DNA from: Bacteroidota bacterium
Lineage (GTDB): Bacteria > Bacteroidota > Bacteroidia > Chitinophagales > Saprospiraceae
DNA length: 64,000 nt
NCBI GenBank assembly: GCA_020160935.1
Contig: JAIUPL010000014.1
Location: 1-64,000 of the forward strand
Direction: 5' to 3'
The notes under the pieces are model-generated. The model made no database searches. It saw only the letters and a list, made by a program, of their open reading frames with translations, and had not been told where the DNA came from. Position numbers and translations under genes: made by a program. Below, in pieces: positions 1 to 9,062 of this stretch (within the stretch, counting starts at the first letter, position 1; each line of letters opens with the position of its first letter).

Positions 1-104
1 TCAACTTCTCAACCCCTCAACTTCTCAACCTTTCCCGAGCCGCCAGCCTGAAAAACCCATCACCCCTTACCCGCGCTAATAACCAATAACTTAATAACCA
101 ATAA
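1..104. repeat. Short tandem repeat arrays downstream of the first gene
   Basis: Positions 1-30 are an array of TCAACCCC/TCAACTTC-type units, and about 89-104 plus the bases just before repeat the 14-mer TAATAACCAATAAC twice. The array lies just past the stop codon of the minus-strand gene that follows. Similar CTCAACCC arrays occur at about 5962-6022, 32008-32046 and 39661-39722. The inverted partner, if there is one, would lie left of the window. Confidence 0.7.
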
Positions 105-2162
105 CTAACGGCAGTATTGCTGCAACACCACCTGCGCCTGCCCATAACCCATGCCCAGCGATTTTTGCCAGTCGGCACAGGCGCCGGCCTGGTCGCCTGC
201 GGCGCGGCGGGCCATACCCCGGTTGAAATACACATCGGAGGCATCGGGTTTGATGCTGATAGCCTGCCCGAAAGCAGCGATGGCTTCCGGAAAACGGCCC
301 TGGGCAGCAAAAGCGTTGCCTTTGTTGTTGAGCGCTTCGGTGAGTTTGGGGTCTTTTTGTAATGCGAGGTCGTATTGTTCGATGGCGCCGGGCATATTGC
401 CCATGCCCGCCAGCGCATTACCTTTTTGGTAGAAATAGTCGGCCAACGGCTGCTCTTGGATGGCTGCATCAAACAGTTGGATGGCCTTGTCGAACTGCCG
501 ATTGCCTGCATAGGCGCCGGCCAACGCGGCATTGCGTTCATGCGTGGGCCGTTTCATGCCCAGGCTGATACCTTTTTCAAAATCGGTAATAGCGGCTGCA
601 TAATCGTTGATTTTGGTGCGCGTTTGGGCACGGCCCCACCATGCTTCCGGGCTTTCCGGCTTGATCTGGGTAGCCTTCCCGAATGCCTGAACGGCTTCCG
701 GATAGCGTTTCATTTTGTTGTACGTAACGCCGAGGTTGTGTGCAGCGTCGTAGGTGGTCGGGTCTATTTTTAATGCCTGCTCATAGCACTGAATGGCTTT
801 TTCGTAGTTGTTCACATCAAAATAGGCAAGCCCTTTGTTGGTCCAGGAAAGCGCGTCCTGCGGAAATTTAGCCGTTACATTTTCCCACAGGGCAGGGCTG
901 TTTTGCCAGTGGCGGTTTTGCATAAAAGTGAGCGCTGCGAACAAAACCGTTACCGCTCCTGCTGCCCAAATCCAGCCTTTTCCCGAAGGTTTTTCAAGCA
1001 AATGGGTGAAATAATGCCCGACGATAAACAACAGTCCGAAATAGGGAATGTAGGTAAAACGATCGGCCATAAACGCCTTGCCCGCGCCTTTGAATTGCAG
1101 CACGAACATGATATTCACCAAAAAAAACAGAAACCCGAAGGCAATTACACGCCCATTTCGCATACTGCGCGCTACCCACCAGACAACAGCAGCCAGTGCC
1201 AGCGGTGCTATGTAGTAAGTGGCAGGAATGTGGCCCACTTTCGGATACGGGTAGTAGGCGGACAATCCCGTCGGCGCTACAAATTTAACCAGATACATGA
1301 ACAAGGACCAGGTGGCAAAAAAGAAGCGATCAAGCACTGGATAGCCGGTGTCTTTCAGGCCCTCTGCCACGTCAAGAAAATGCAGGCCTACCAGGCCAAA
1401 TACCAGCGAAAGGGCAAAAAATGGCGCTTTTTCGACCCAAACGGATATTTTTTTCAAATCGCGACCAGCCAGGTAGTCCAGTGTCAGCATCGACAATGGC
1501 AGGGAAACCGCCTGGATTTTAGAAAACAGTGACAGCAAACCCAGCCCCAGGGTAAGCAGATACCATTTTGTTTTTTGTTCCGATTGCTGGATGTATTTCC
1601 AGTACGTCAGCAAGGCCAAAAGGTAAAAAACACCGTACAGCACGTCCTTGCGTTCGGTCACCCAAGCCACACTTTCTACGCGCATAGGGTGAATACCGAA
1701 CAGGGCTGTGGCCAGCACCAAGCCCCAACTGCGCAGTCCGATAGCGCGAAACAGGAAATACGCGGCGGCCGTGGTAGCCACATGTAGCAACACGTTGTTG
1801 AGGTGGTACAGAAAGGGACGGAAATTATCGGCTACCTGCATGCCTGGCTGCACCACCGGATCGAATGCGTGCTCTACACAGTAGGTGAATACCACCAGCG
1901 GCGAGTAGTTGCCACAAGTATGGCCGGTAAACATGGCGGAAATAGCCTGCCCGGAAAGTGGTTGCACCAGTGGATTGAGCCACAGATAGCCGTGGTCGTC
2001 CCAATTGACAAAACCTGCTCCCAGCGTGTTGGCAAACACCAGAAAAGTCAGCAGCAGACATACCAGCAGTCCGGTTTTTATGGAAATGCCAGGCAATGCG
2101 CTTGCAGCAGTTGAAGGGGTACGCGGGGCGGCAGCAGGGGCTGTTTTTTTCTTTTTCGACAT
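105..2162 (-). CDS. Multi-spanning GT-C-like membrane protein with C-terminal TPR repeats (TMTC-like)
   Basis: The 685-residue protein has two halves. Residues about 25-430 are very hydrophobic, with many membrane spans. Residues about 440-685 are tandem tetratricopeptide repeats (motifs such as NKGLAYFDVNNYEKAIQCYE and GNAFAAQGRFPEAIAAFGQA). An acidic pair sits early, in FVNWDDHGYLW (about residue 54), where GT-C glycosyltransferases and the TMTC O-mannosyltransferases carry their catalytic acidic motif. From that layout I infer a membrane glycosyltransferase using a lipid-linked sugar, with TPRs for partner binding; the acceptor is unknown. I chose the methionine of MSKKKK rather than one ten codons upstream because a lysine-rich start precedes the first span. 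It is divergent from fadD. Confidence 0.7.
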   Translation of the reverse strand: MSKKKKTAPAAAPRTPSTAASALPGISIKTGLLVCLLLTFLVFANTLGAGFVNWDDHGYLWLNPLVQPLSGQAISAMFTGHTCGNYSPLVVFTYCVEHAFDPVVQPGMQVADNFRPFLYHLNNVLLHVATTAAAYFLFRAIGLRSWGLVLATALFGIHPMRVESVAWVTERKDVLYGVFYLLALLTYWKYIQQSEQKTKWYLLTLGLGLLSLFSKIQAVSLPLSMLTLDYLAGRDLKKISVWVEKAPFFALSLVFGLVGLHFLDVAEGLKDTGYPVLDRFFFATWSLFMYLVKFVAPTGLSAYYPYPKVGHIPATYYIAPLALAAVVWWVARSMRNGRVIAFGFLFFLVNIMFVLQFKGAGKAFMADRFTYIPYFGLLFIVGHYFTHLLEKPSGKGWIWAAGAVTVLFAALTFMQNRHWQNSPALWENVTAKFPQDALSWTNKGLAYFDVNNYEKAIQCYEQALKIDPTTYDAAHNLGVTYNKMKRYPEAVQAFGKATQIKPESPEAWWGRAQTRTKINDYAAAITDFEKGISLGMKRPTHERNAALAGAYAGNRQFDKAIQLFDAAIQEQPLADYFYQKGNALAGMGNMPGAIEQYDLALQKDPKLTEALNNKGNAFAAQGRFPEAIAAFGQAISIKPDASDVYFNRGMARRAAGDQAGACADWQKSLGMGYGQAQVVLQQYCR

Positions 2163-2365
2163 GGTTTGGCACTCTTTTCTGGCAACAAACATAGTGCGCA
2201 GGTGCGTTTTAGCCAGATTTTTTCAGGAAGAATTATGGAATTTGCTGCCCGATACAGGATATTTACGCGGAATAGCATGGCTAAGGCCTGTAGATATTTT
2301 GTCGGCCCAAACCCTTCGATGCATTTGCTGTTTACAAGTTCAACCGAATTAGACTCTATCATTTT

Positions 2366-4024
2366 ATGGAAAAGCCCTGGCTGCAACATTACCCCGCCGG
2401 CGTGCCGGTTAATATTGAACCTGCCCAATACCCGCGTCTCCTCGATATGCTCGAAGAGTGTTTTAAGAAATACAACGACCTGCCTGCGTTTGTATTTATG
2501 GGGAAAACAATGACTTTTGGCGAGGTAGATAAACTCAGCAACCAGTTTGCCGCGTATTTGCACTCGCGCGGACTTGAGCCTGGCGACCGCATTGCGCTGA
2601 TGATGCCCAATACCATGCAATATCCGATTGCCCTGTTCGGATGCCTGCGCGCCGGCCTCATTCTGGTGAATACCAACCCCTTGTACACGCCGAGGGAAAT
2701 GAAACACCAGTTCACCGACTCCGGGGCCAAAGCCGTCATTATTGCCGAAAACTTTGCGTACAACCTCCAGCAGATTATTGGAGAAACGGAAATCAAAACC
2801 GTTATTCTGACGAGTGTGGGTGAAATGCTGGGGCTGAAAGGCGTGATCGTCAATTTCGTGGTGCGCCATATCCGGAAAATGGTACCCAAATTCAGCCTGC
2901 CCAATACCGTTTCTTTCAAAGAAGCACTGAGGCAGGGCAAAAAATTTACCATCAAACCCTTCCAGACGGGCCCCGACGACACCATCGCCCTGCAATACAC
3001 CGGCGGCACCACCGGCGTGTCGAAAGGTGCCATGCTGACCAACCGCAACCTGGTAGCCAACATGCTCCAGATCAAAGCCTGGCTCTCTCCGGTACTGGCC
3101 GAAGGAGAAGTAGTGGCCCTGTGCCCCTTGCCGCTTTACCACATTTTTGCTTTTACCGTCAACTGTCTGGCATTTATGCTGTGCGGTGGTAAAAATATCC
3201 TCATCGTCAACGCCCGCGACCTGCCTGCACTCATCAAGGAATGGCGCACGCACCAACCCAGCATCGTTACCGGAGTAAATACCTTGTTCAACGGACTGCT
3301 CAACCACCCGCAATTCAGCACGCTCGATTTCAGCAACCTGAAAGCCACCGTGGGCGGCGGTATGGCCGTACAACGCGCCGTGGCCGAACGCTGGCAACAG
3401 GTGACAGGCTGCCAACTCACGGAAGGTTATGGCATGACCGAAAGCAGCCCGGTGCTGACGGTCAACCCGGTGAATGATACCATGCGACTGGGTACTATCG
3501 GAATGCCGGTGCCCTCTACTGATCTGCGGATCGCCGACGAACAGGGCAATGTGCTGCCTCCCGGCCCCGAAAATGTAGGTGAAATTCAGGCCAAAGGCCC
3601 GCAGGTCATGAAAGGCTACTGGCAACGCCCCGAAGCCACTGCCGATACCATCAAAGACGGCTGGCTGTGTACCGGCGACATGGGTTTCATGCACCCCGAC
3701 GGCTTTTTCCAGATCGTAGACCGCAAAAAAGACATGATTCTCGTTTCCGGGTTCAATGTGTACCCGAATGAAATTGAGGACGTACTGGCCCTGCACCCGA
3801 AAGTGCTGGAATCGGCCGCGCTGGGACTGCCCGATGAAAAGTCGGGCGAAGTCGTGCAGGTGTTTATTGTAAAAAAAGACCCGTCTCTGACCGAAGAGGA
3901 AGTGATCGCGCACTGCCGCGCCAACCTGACGGGCTATAAAGTGCCGAAAAAAGTGCAGTTCCGCACCGAATTGCCCAAAACCAATGTGGGCAAGATATTG
4001 CGGCGGGAACTGCGGGATAAATAG
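2366..4024 (+). CDS. fadD: Long-chain fatty acid-CoA ligase
   Basis: This 552-residue enzyme is an ANL-superfamily adenylating enzyme that activates fatty acids to acyl-CoA through an acyl-AMP intermediate. The phosphate-binding motif YTGGTTGVSKGAMLTNRN is at about residues 211-228, GYGMTESSP at about 354, the hinge region WLCTGDMGF at about 432 and the C-terminal catalytic lysine motif GKILRREL near the end. Its length is normal for FadD. It stands alone on the plus strand and converges on the secreted protein gene that follows; a heptad-armed inverted repeat lies between them. An enoyl-CoA hydratase at 42.7 kb and two acyltransferases elsewhere in the window would use its products, but they are not linked to it. 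Confidence 0.9.
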   Translation: MEKPWLQHYPAGVPVNIEPAQYPRLLDMLEECFKKYNDLPAFVFMGKTMTFGEVDKLSNQFAAYLHSRGLEPGDRIALMMPNTMQYPIALFGCLRAGLILVNTNPLYTPREMKHQFTDSGAKAVIIAENFAYNLQQIIGETEIKTVILTSVGEMLGLKGVIVNFVVRHIRKMVPKFSLPNTVSFKEALRQGKKFTIKPFQTGPDDTIALQYTGGTTGVSKGAMLTNRNLVANMLQIKAWLSPVLAEGEVVALCPLPLYHIFAFTVNCLAFMLCGGKNILIVNARDLPALIKEWRTHQPSIVTGVNTLFNGLLNHPQFSTLDFSNLKATVGGGMAVQRAVAERWQQVTGCQLTEGYGMTESSPVLTVNPVNDTMRLGTIGMPVPSTDLRIADEQGNVLPPGPENVGEIQAKGPQVMKGYWQRPEATADTIKDGWLCTGDMGFMHPDGFFQIVDRKKDMILVSGFNVYPNEIEDVLALHPKVLESAALGLPDEKSGEVVQVFIVKKDPSLTEEEVIAHCRANLTGYKVPKKVQFRTELPKTNVGKILRRELRDK

Positions 4025-4026
4025 AA

Positions 4027-4174
<148 letters not shown>

Positions 4175-4182
<8 letters not shown>

Positions 4183-5137
4183 CACACCACTGTGCCGCGC
4201 TTTCCATCAGCGATATTTCATTTTTCAGGAGATTGTACACTTCTTGAAACATCATGGATTGCGCACCGGACACCGTCGGATAGTGCACGCCGAAATTGTA
4301 TTTTTCACCGTGGCCGACTTTTTTGAACGCCTCGGTGAGCGCTGCCATTCGTTTTTGGGCGTCTTTGCGATAGGCCATACATAAAGGCGTCAGTTCATTC
4401 AGCATGGCATTGGCGAGGGCCAGGTGTTTTTCAGATGCCTGTTTTCGTACGGCTTTGACCTGTTCGGGGTCGTGGTCGTGGCCATATTCTCCATAGGAAA
4501 ACATCGGCAGGCGGTCGATGGCCTGTTGTTCCCAATCGCGCACTTCCTGGTGCTTTTGTTCATAGCGTTGCTGTATGGCCGTTTGCGTTTGCCATCGATC
4601 GAGGTTGGTAGCCGATTGTGTATACGTCGTGCACATTTCAGCCCATTCGACATCGGTACCGGGCACAGGCGCCGTTTCTACATTGGGCGCTCCGGTGGCG
4701 GGTCGAATACCTTTGTCGGCCAGCATTTCTGCCAGATAAGTTTGTTGCTCCTGTTCGCTCATGGCAGCAAACTTTTGGGCAAAAGCGGGATCGGAAAGCA
4801 TTTTTTGGGTGAATTCGGACGTGGCGGCGTTCATAGCCGACTGCTGTTCTGCACTTACTCTGGACGCCGGTTTGGAGGCAGGCTGCACGCCCATGGGATT
4901 TTTCTGGTAAAACGCCATTTGATAGCGCTGGTTTTCTTCCCCCGCTTTTTCAATTTTTTCAAGCCAGGTTTGGTATGGTTGGGCTGAGGCGTTTTTCAGG
5001 GCGCAGTTCAGTTGGGAGGCAGGAGGTGGCACCTTATTCAACAAGGCCACCATATCGGCAGTGCTCACCTGCTGTGCACGCAGGTGAGTGACTGCCAATA
5101 CTGCTATGAGGAGGGTTAAGAATTTCATTTTTTTCAT
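4175..5137 (-). CDS. Secreted protein of unknown function
   Basis: The 320-residue product starts with a clear signal peptide (MKKMKFLTLLIAVLAVTHLRA, cleavage near residue 21). The mature part is rich in Gln, Glu and Ala, looks mainly helical, and has four Cys, the last three residues from the end. I recognise no catalytic motif and no T9SS sorting domain, so a periplasmic location is the simplest reading. Only 7 bp separate its start from the stop of a 34-codon membrane peptide gene upstream, so the two are probably co-transcribed. Function unknown. Confidence 0.75.
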
Positions 5138-5144
5138 AATAGGG

Positions 5145-5249
5145 TTATTTCATTTGGCGGTAAACTTTCAGGCCACGCAAGGCTGTGCGTACAGCCAGAA
5201 TAATGACGGCAATCATAACCGATGCAAGTAAAAATTGGAGTGTTTCCAT
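5145..5249 (-). CDS. Small single-span membrane peptide (34 aa)
   Basis: This ORF is shorter than usual gene-finding cut-offs. It begins METLQFLLASVMIAVIILAV, a continuous hydrophobic segment over residues 4-20, followed by a basic tail (RTALRGLKVYRQMK) that fits the positive-inside rule. It ends 7 bp before the start of the secreted protein gene on the same strand and no other frame explains the region. Its shape is that of a real single-pass microprotein rather than random coding. Function unknown; it may act with the downstream product. Confidence 0.55.
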   Translation of the reverse strand: METLQFLLASVMIAVIILAVRTALRGLKVYRQMK

Positions 5250-5267
5250 TGTTAGTGAATTGGGTTA

Positions 5268-5365
5268 GGCCTTACACTACACGTTGTGTTTCTTGTGCTA
5301 TCCGTGTTTTTATTCAAACACAATGGACACAAAGCGTAGTGTAGACCTGTTTTCAAAATTGATTT
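5268..5365. repeat. Imperfect inverted repeat, GTAGTGTA-type core
   Basis: The left half reads TACACTACacgttgtgt and the right half is close to its reverse complement (acacaaagcGTAGTGTAg), with a short loop containing TTTTTATTC. It lies upstream of the 34-aa peptide gene and downstream of the lipoprotein gene. The same phrases (CTACGCTTTGTGTCC, CCTTTGTG) recur in the better preserved elements at 25.8, 31.3 and 48.8 kb, so this is probably an eroded member. It is followed by ATCCGTTTCATCCG, a phrase repeated beside the element at 25.8 kb. Confidence 0.6.
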
Positions 5366-5442
5366 TTTGAAAAAATCCGTGTTAATCCGTTTCATCCGCT
5401 CTCCCATCCTGCTGTGGGCGCTCTAAGACGGCCTTCATAATG

Positions 5443-5871
5443 TTAATCTCTGTCGGCTTCCAGTTCGTAGCGCTCGCCGTCGATGATACCCGTCATTTCG
5501 AGTTTGTCGCCAACGATTTCCAGATCGAATTTCAGTTGTTGGCCTTCCTCGTTTTCCAGTTCAATTTCTTTGTCCTCTACGTCGACCGTGTAGTCACCGC
5601 TGATGATTTCAGAAGAACCGTCGGTGTAGTTTACCGACCACTCAAAGTCGCCGTTGGAGCCCGTGTAAGCGTCGAATTCCATTTTGGAGGCGAGCACCAG
5701 CGAACCTTTCAACTCGACACCGTCGACGGTAAAGGATTTGATTTTCCAGTCGCCCACCACTTCATCGCGCAGGGTGGGTTTCGGGTCTTTTTTGCAACTC
5801 ATGAAGGCAGGCATCAGGATCATCGCAAACAGGATGGCAGAAAGGCTGGATTTCGAAATGATGTTTTTCAT
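5443..5871 (-). CDS. Small lipoprotein, lipocalin-like
   Basis: The 142-residue protein has a lipoprotein signal (lipobox ending FMSC, Cys26) followed by an acidic all-beta domain starting RDEVVGDWKIKSFTVDG. A G-x-W motif near the start of alternating beta strands is typical of the lipocalin-like families common in Bacteroidota. I infer a periplasmic or outer-membrane-anchored binding protein; the ligand is unknown. It stands alone, with no evident operon partner. Confidence 0.65.
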   Translation of the reverse strand: MKNIISKSSLSAILFAMILMPAFMSCKKDPKPTLRDEVVGDWKIKSFTVDGVELKGSLVLASKMEFDAYTGSNGDFEWSVNYTDGSSEIISGDYTVDVEDKEIELENEEGQQLKFDLEIVGDKLEMTGIIDGERYELEADRD

Positions 5872-5961
5872 TGCTTAATTAGAATTTAAATTGGGTGATG
5901 TGATGAAATGTTGCGTTGGTCGGAACGTCGGTTCCTCCAATGGCTTGGTTGTTAGATAATT

Positions 5962-6022
5962 GTGAGGGAGGTTGAGAGGGGTTGAGAGTTGAGAGGGGTT
6001 GAGAGTTGAGTGGGGTTGAGGG
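5962..6022. repeat. Direct array of GTTGAGAGGG/CTCAACCC units
   Basis: Read on the minus strand this is a run of CTCAACC, CTCAACTCTCAACCCC and similar units, beginning 2 bp past the stop of the cupin gene. No inverted partner is visible nearby, unlike the hairpin elements. The same unit type is found at 1-30, 32008-32046 and 39661-39722. Confidence 0.75.
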
Positions 6023-6024
6023 GG

Positions 6025-6594
6025 TCAGAATTTGCAGTAGCGGTACTTCAGTTCACGATCGATGCCTTTGCGGACGGCGCGGGCTGCAAGCCAGCGGAAA
6101 ACGGGGCCAAACCAGCCCACAATTCCCGGCAGGTGGGTGTCGCTCCATACGCCTACCAGTGCAAGGTGATACAGATTTTTGGGAATACCATTGCGGGTCA
6201 GGCCGTCTCTGCTGAGGCCGTATACCACCTGGATGGCCATTTCAAAATTGCTGCTACCGGGCTCCAGCAGTACAGAAAATTGAATGGTTTCGGTATCAGA
6301 GGGGTTAAAAAAACGGTGTTTTTGGCCGATTTTCACCGTGGCGCGTTCGCCGGGGTGCAGGTACAGAATTTGATCTTCCAGTTGCACCCCCAGCACCCCT
6401 TCCATGGCGGTAAAGGTTTCATCAAAGGCGGTGTGTATGTGCAAGGCGTTGCCTCCTTTGGGTACCAGTTCTATGTGAATGAGGGTGCGGGTTCCATTGG
6501 TTTCTTCCGCGGTTTCTACAAAAGTTGCGCGGTCTCCGATGTCAGGATTTTCAACTGTTCGGGCTGTTTTTGTTTCCATTTTTATTGTTTTCAT
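6025..6594 (-). CDS. Cupin-domain protein
   Basis: The 189-residue protein carries a single cupin barrel at about residues 35-115: an HIHTAFDETFTAMEG stretch gives the metal-ligand pattern HxH(x)nE, and the second motif (GERATVKIGQKHRFFNP) supplies the last His. The tail of about 60 residues is amphipathic and has a G-W-F-G-P-V-F stretch that may contact a membrane. It follows the cytochrome gene with a 28-bp gap and is probably co-transcribed with it. Whether it is an enzyme or a sensor cannot be told from sequence. Confidence 0.75.
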   Translation of the reverse strand: MKTIKMETKTARTVENPDIGDRATFVETAEETNGTRTLIHIELVPKGGNALHIHTAFDETFTAMEGVLGVQLEDQILYLHPGERATVKIGQKHRFFNPSDTETIQFSVLLEPGSSNFEMAIQVVYGLSRDGLTRNGIPKNLYHLALVGVWSDTHLPGIVGWFGPVFRWLAARAVRKGIDRELKYRYCKF

Positions 6595-6622
6595 GTTTTT
6601 GTGTTCAGGTTGGAGTCGTGAA

Positions 6623-7624
6623 TTATTGGCTTTTTGAAGTCATGCCTTTTTCCTCGTAGCGCTCGATTTTGTGTTGAATAACCGGCACCGTTTTCAGGTA
6701 AGCATATACGGCTTTTACCTCGGAGTCGCTCAGTGCGGAGTGTGGCGTCATTGGATAGTGGAGCAGTCCGCCACCAGGTTTTTTACCAAACCGAACGGCC
6801 TCTACAAACTGTTGTTCCGTCCAGTTGCCGATACCTGTTTCCTTGTCCATGGTAATGTTGGCCGTAACCACTTCCGTCACGCCGTCCATATCTAGCATGG
6901 CAGTGCCGCCGCCATAATAGCCGGGTGTTTTTTCGGGATCGAGGTCGTTGAGTGTTTTCAGGTCGGCGCTGTGGCAGGCGAAACAACCGATCATACCATT
7001 GGCCACGTATTTGCCCAGGGCCGCAGGATTGCTGGAATCGGGCTCAATGATGGGTTGCGCAGGGAGCGGCAGCGGTTTGAATGCCACATTGGCCAGCAAT
7101 TTGACCAGGAAATTGGACTTGTTCGGCGGGAACTCATGCGAATCAGCCGCCAGTTCGGGATCGGAGGAGCGTAGCCATGCGATCACGGATTTCAGGTCTT
7201 CGTCCGACATACGCGGGAATTTCGGCATAAACGGCGGCACGTATGCGCCCGTTTGCGGACGAATGCCTGTGCGCAGGAAATAGTACAGTTCGCCGTCGGT
7301 CCAGTTACCGATACCATGCGTGGGGTCGTGCGTGATATTCAGCGAGTACACATCGCCAAATTCCTTCGGAATGTCGGAGCGATAAGAGCCCGTGAGTTTT
7401 TGGGTTTCTGAAGAGTAGTGGCACTCGCGACACAGCATACTGCTGATACGTTTGCCTTCTGCCACATGCGCCGAATCGCGTGGGACCTGCATGGTTTTAA
7501 TGGCTTCGGTCATCTCAACAGGGTAGTGTGGGATACCTTTCATTTGGATGTACAGGGCAAAAATGCCTACGAACAGGACTACTACGCCCAGGGCGTACAA
7601 GAGGATTTTGAACAATCGTTTCAT
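6623..7624 (-). CDS. Membrane-anchored di-haem cytochrome c
   Basis: The 333-residue protein has an N-terminal membrane anchor (MKRLFKILLYALGVVVLFVG) and two c-type cytochrome domains, each with a CxxCH haem site: CRECH at about residue 65 and CFACH at about 215. Both domains have the GIGNWT motif and a downstream Met-rich loop (PPFMPKFPRM; PMTPHS) that can supply the axial Met. It would carry electrons on the periplasmic face, probably to or from an oxidoreductase. I used the ATG at MKRLF; an upstream ATG in frame would add a hydrophilic tail before the anchor. The cupin gene follows in the same direction. Confidence 0.85.
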   Translation of the reverse strand: MKRLFKILLYALGVVVLFVGIFALYIQMKGIPHYPVEMTEAIKTMQVPRDSAHVAEGKRISSMLCRECHYSSETQKLTGSYRSDIPKEFGDVYSLNITHDPTHGIGNWTDGELYYFLRTGIRPQTGAYVPPFMPKFPRMSDEDLKSVIAWLRSSDPELAADSHEFPPNKSNFLVKLLANVAFKPLPLPAQPIIEPDSSNPAALGKYVANGMIGCFACHSADLKTLNDLDPEKTPGYYGGGTAMLDMDGVTEVVTANITMDKETGIGNWTEQQFVEAVRFGKKPGGGLLHYPMTPHSALSDSEVKAVYAYLKTVPVIQHKIERYEEKGMTSKSQ

Positions 7625-7774
7625 TGTGAGTTGTAAGGTTTTAGATGCCCGGAAGCAAATCAACTTCCGACAGCAGGCACTAGACGGGTGAAAGTGCACA
7701 AAGGATGCATGGCCATCTACGAATGGCCGAAACCAGTCTACGAAAGGTGAAAAATAAAAGAAGAAAAGTCTTTC

Positions 7775-8926
7775 TCAGAAGTCTACTTCAAACAGTTTTC
7801 GCATCTGCCGTTCGTTCAAACTGTCGGGCAAAAGCCGGAACAGGGTGTTGCGAACGGTGGCCAAAAAAGGGTTTTGCAGTTGCGCTATTTTGCCAAGCGA
7901 AAATGACTGCTCCACGATGTATCGGGTGCGTGGCATACGCCGGCGTTCAAAGGCTTGAAAAGCGGCTTCCGGGGTAGTATTTTTCGACAGTTCGTCGGCC
8001 AGTACAACCGCGTCTTCAATGGCCTGGCAGGCGCCCTGACCCATGTTGGGCGTGGTGGCGTGGCCCGCGTCGCCGATCAGCAATACCCGGCCGAATGCAA
8101 ACTGCGGGATGGGTTTGAGATCGATGATATCATTCCATATCAGGTCTTGATCGCTGGTTTTTGATAATAATTGGGGAATTGGTGCATGAAAATCGCCAAA
8201 ATGCTTCATCAAATCCTGCACAGTATATGCTTTCATGCTCGGGTCGTTGGCTGGCGCATTCAAACAAGCAAACCAGTACACCTTGCCTTCGGGCAGCGGC
8301 ACAATTCCGAAGCGGCAACCATTCCCCCAGGTTTCAGTGGCGGCGCTCAGCGACAAGTCCCGGGCTTCGACAACGGCTCTCCAGCAGGTATAGCCCGCAT
8401 ACCGCGGCGCTGCATCGGGCAGAAACTGCCGCCGGATAGTCGAGTGAATACCATCGGCCACAATCAGACAATCTGTCACTTCCGTCGAGCCATCCTGAAA
8501 ATGAACAAGGGTTTTGTCGCCCTTTTGCTCCGTTTTGATGGCTTTTTTTCCGGTAAAAATCTGGGCAGGGTCGAGTTCGGCCAGCAGGGAATCATGCAAG
8601 GCTGCCCGGTGAATGGCAAAATTGTGAAGGCCGTATTTTCGGCTGATGGCCGTGGCATCGGCGCTGCTGAGGGTTCGGCCCTCTCGGTCGAGGATGGCGA
8701 AAGTAGGCAGTGCATGCCCGCGGTGAACCACTCGATCGGCGATACCGAGCCGTTCATAGGCCTGAACTGCATTGGCAGCCAGCAGCAGTCCGGCGCCAAC
8801 CGGTTTGATGTCGGCCGCAGATTCGAATACCTGTGCCTGTATCCCGATGCCGCGCAGGGCAATGGCTGTGGTAAGTCCGGCTATTCCGCCGCCGAGGATG
8901 GTGTATTTCATGGCTGTTGTTGACAT
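7775..8926 (-). CDS. FAD-dependent monooxygenase (aromatic hydroxylase type)
   Basis: The 383-residue flavoprotein has the three FAD signatures of class A monooxygenases: the N-terminal GGGIAGLTTAIAL fold, the DG motif in LIVADGIHSTIRR at about residue 155, and the GD motif in LIGDAGHATTPNMGQGAC at about 280. The substrate cannot be deduced. Start MSTTAMKYT is chosen; MKYT five codons later is possible. It lies alone between the LytTR regulator and the cytochrome gene. Confidence 0.85.
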   Translation of the reverse strand: MSTTAMKYTILGGGIAGLTTAIALRGIGIQAQVFESAADIKPVGAGLLLAANAVQAYERLGIADRVVHRGHALPTFAILDREGRTLSSADATAISRKYGLHNFAIHRAALHDSLLAELDPAQIFTGKKAIKTEQKGDKTLVHFQDGSTEVTDCLIVADGIHSTIRRQFLPDAAPRYAGYTCWRAVVEARDLSLSAATETWGNGCRFGIVPLPEGKVYWFACLNAPANDPSMKAYTVQDLMKHFGDFHAPIPQLLSKTSDQDLIWNDIIDLKPIPQFAFGRVLLIGDAGHATTPNMGQGACQAIEDAVVLADELSKNTTPEAAFQAFERRRMPRTRYIVEQSFSLGKIAQLQNPFLATVRNTLFRLLPDSLNERQMRKLFEVDF

Positions 8927-9062
8927 ATTGGCTGTCGGGGCAGTAGTGATTTGTTTGTTGTCATTTGATGAAACAAAGGTGGGGCGCTTTATTCGCTGCT
9001 GCCAACATGATGTACATGAACTGCTGTTTTGGAGAGATGAAATGTAGAAACGGCCTGCCGAA

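Noticed and set aside
2078-3913. 611-codon minus-strand frame
   Set aside because: It is the antisense shadow of fadD; the fadD motifs are in the other strand and the shadow protein is His/Gly-rich with no domain.
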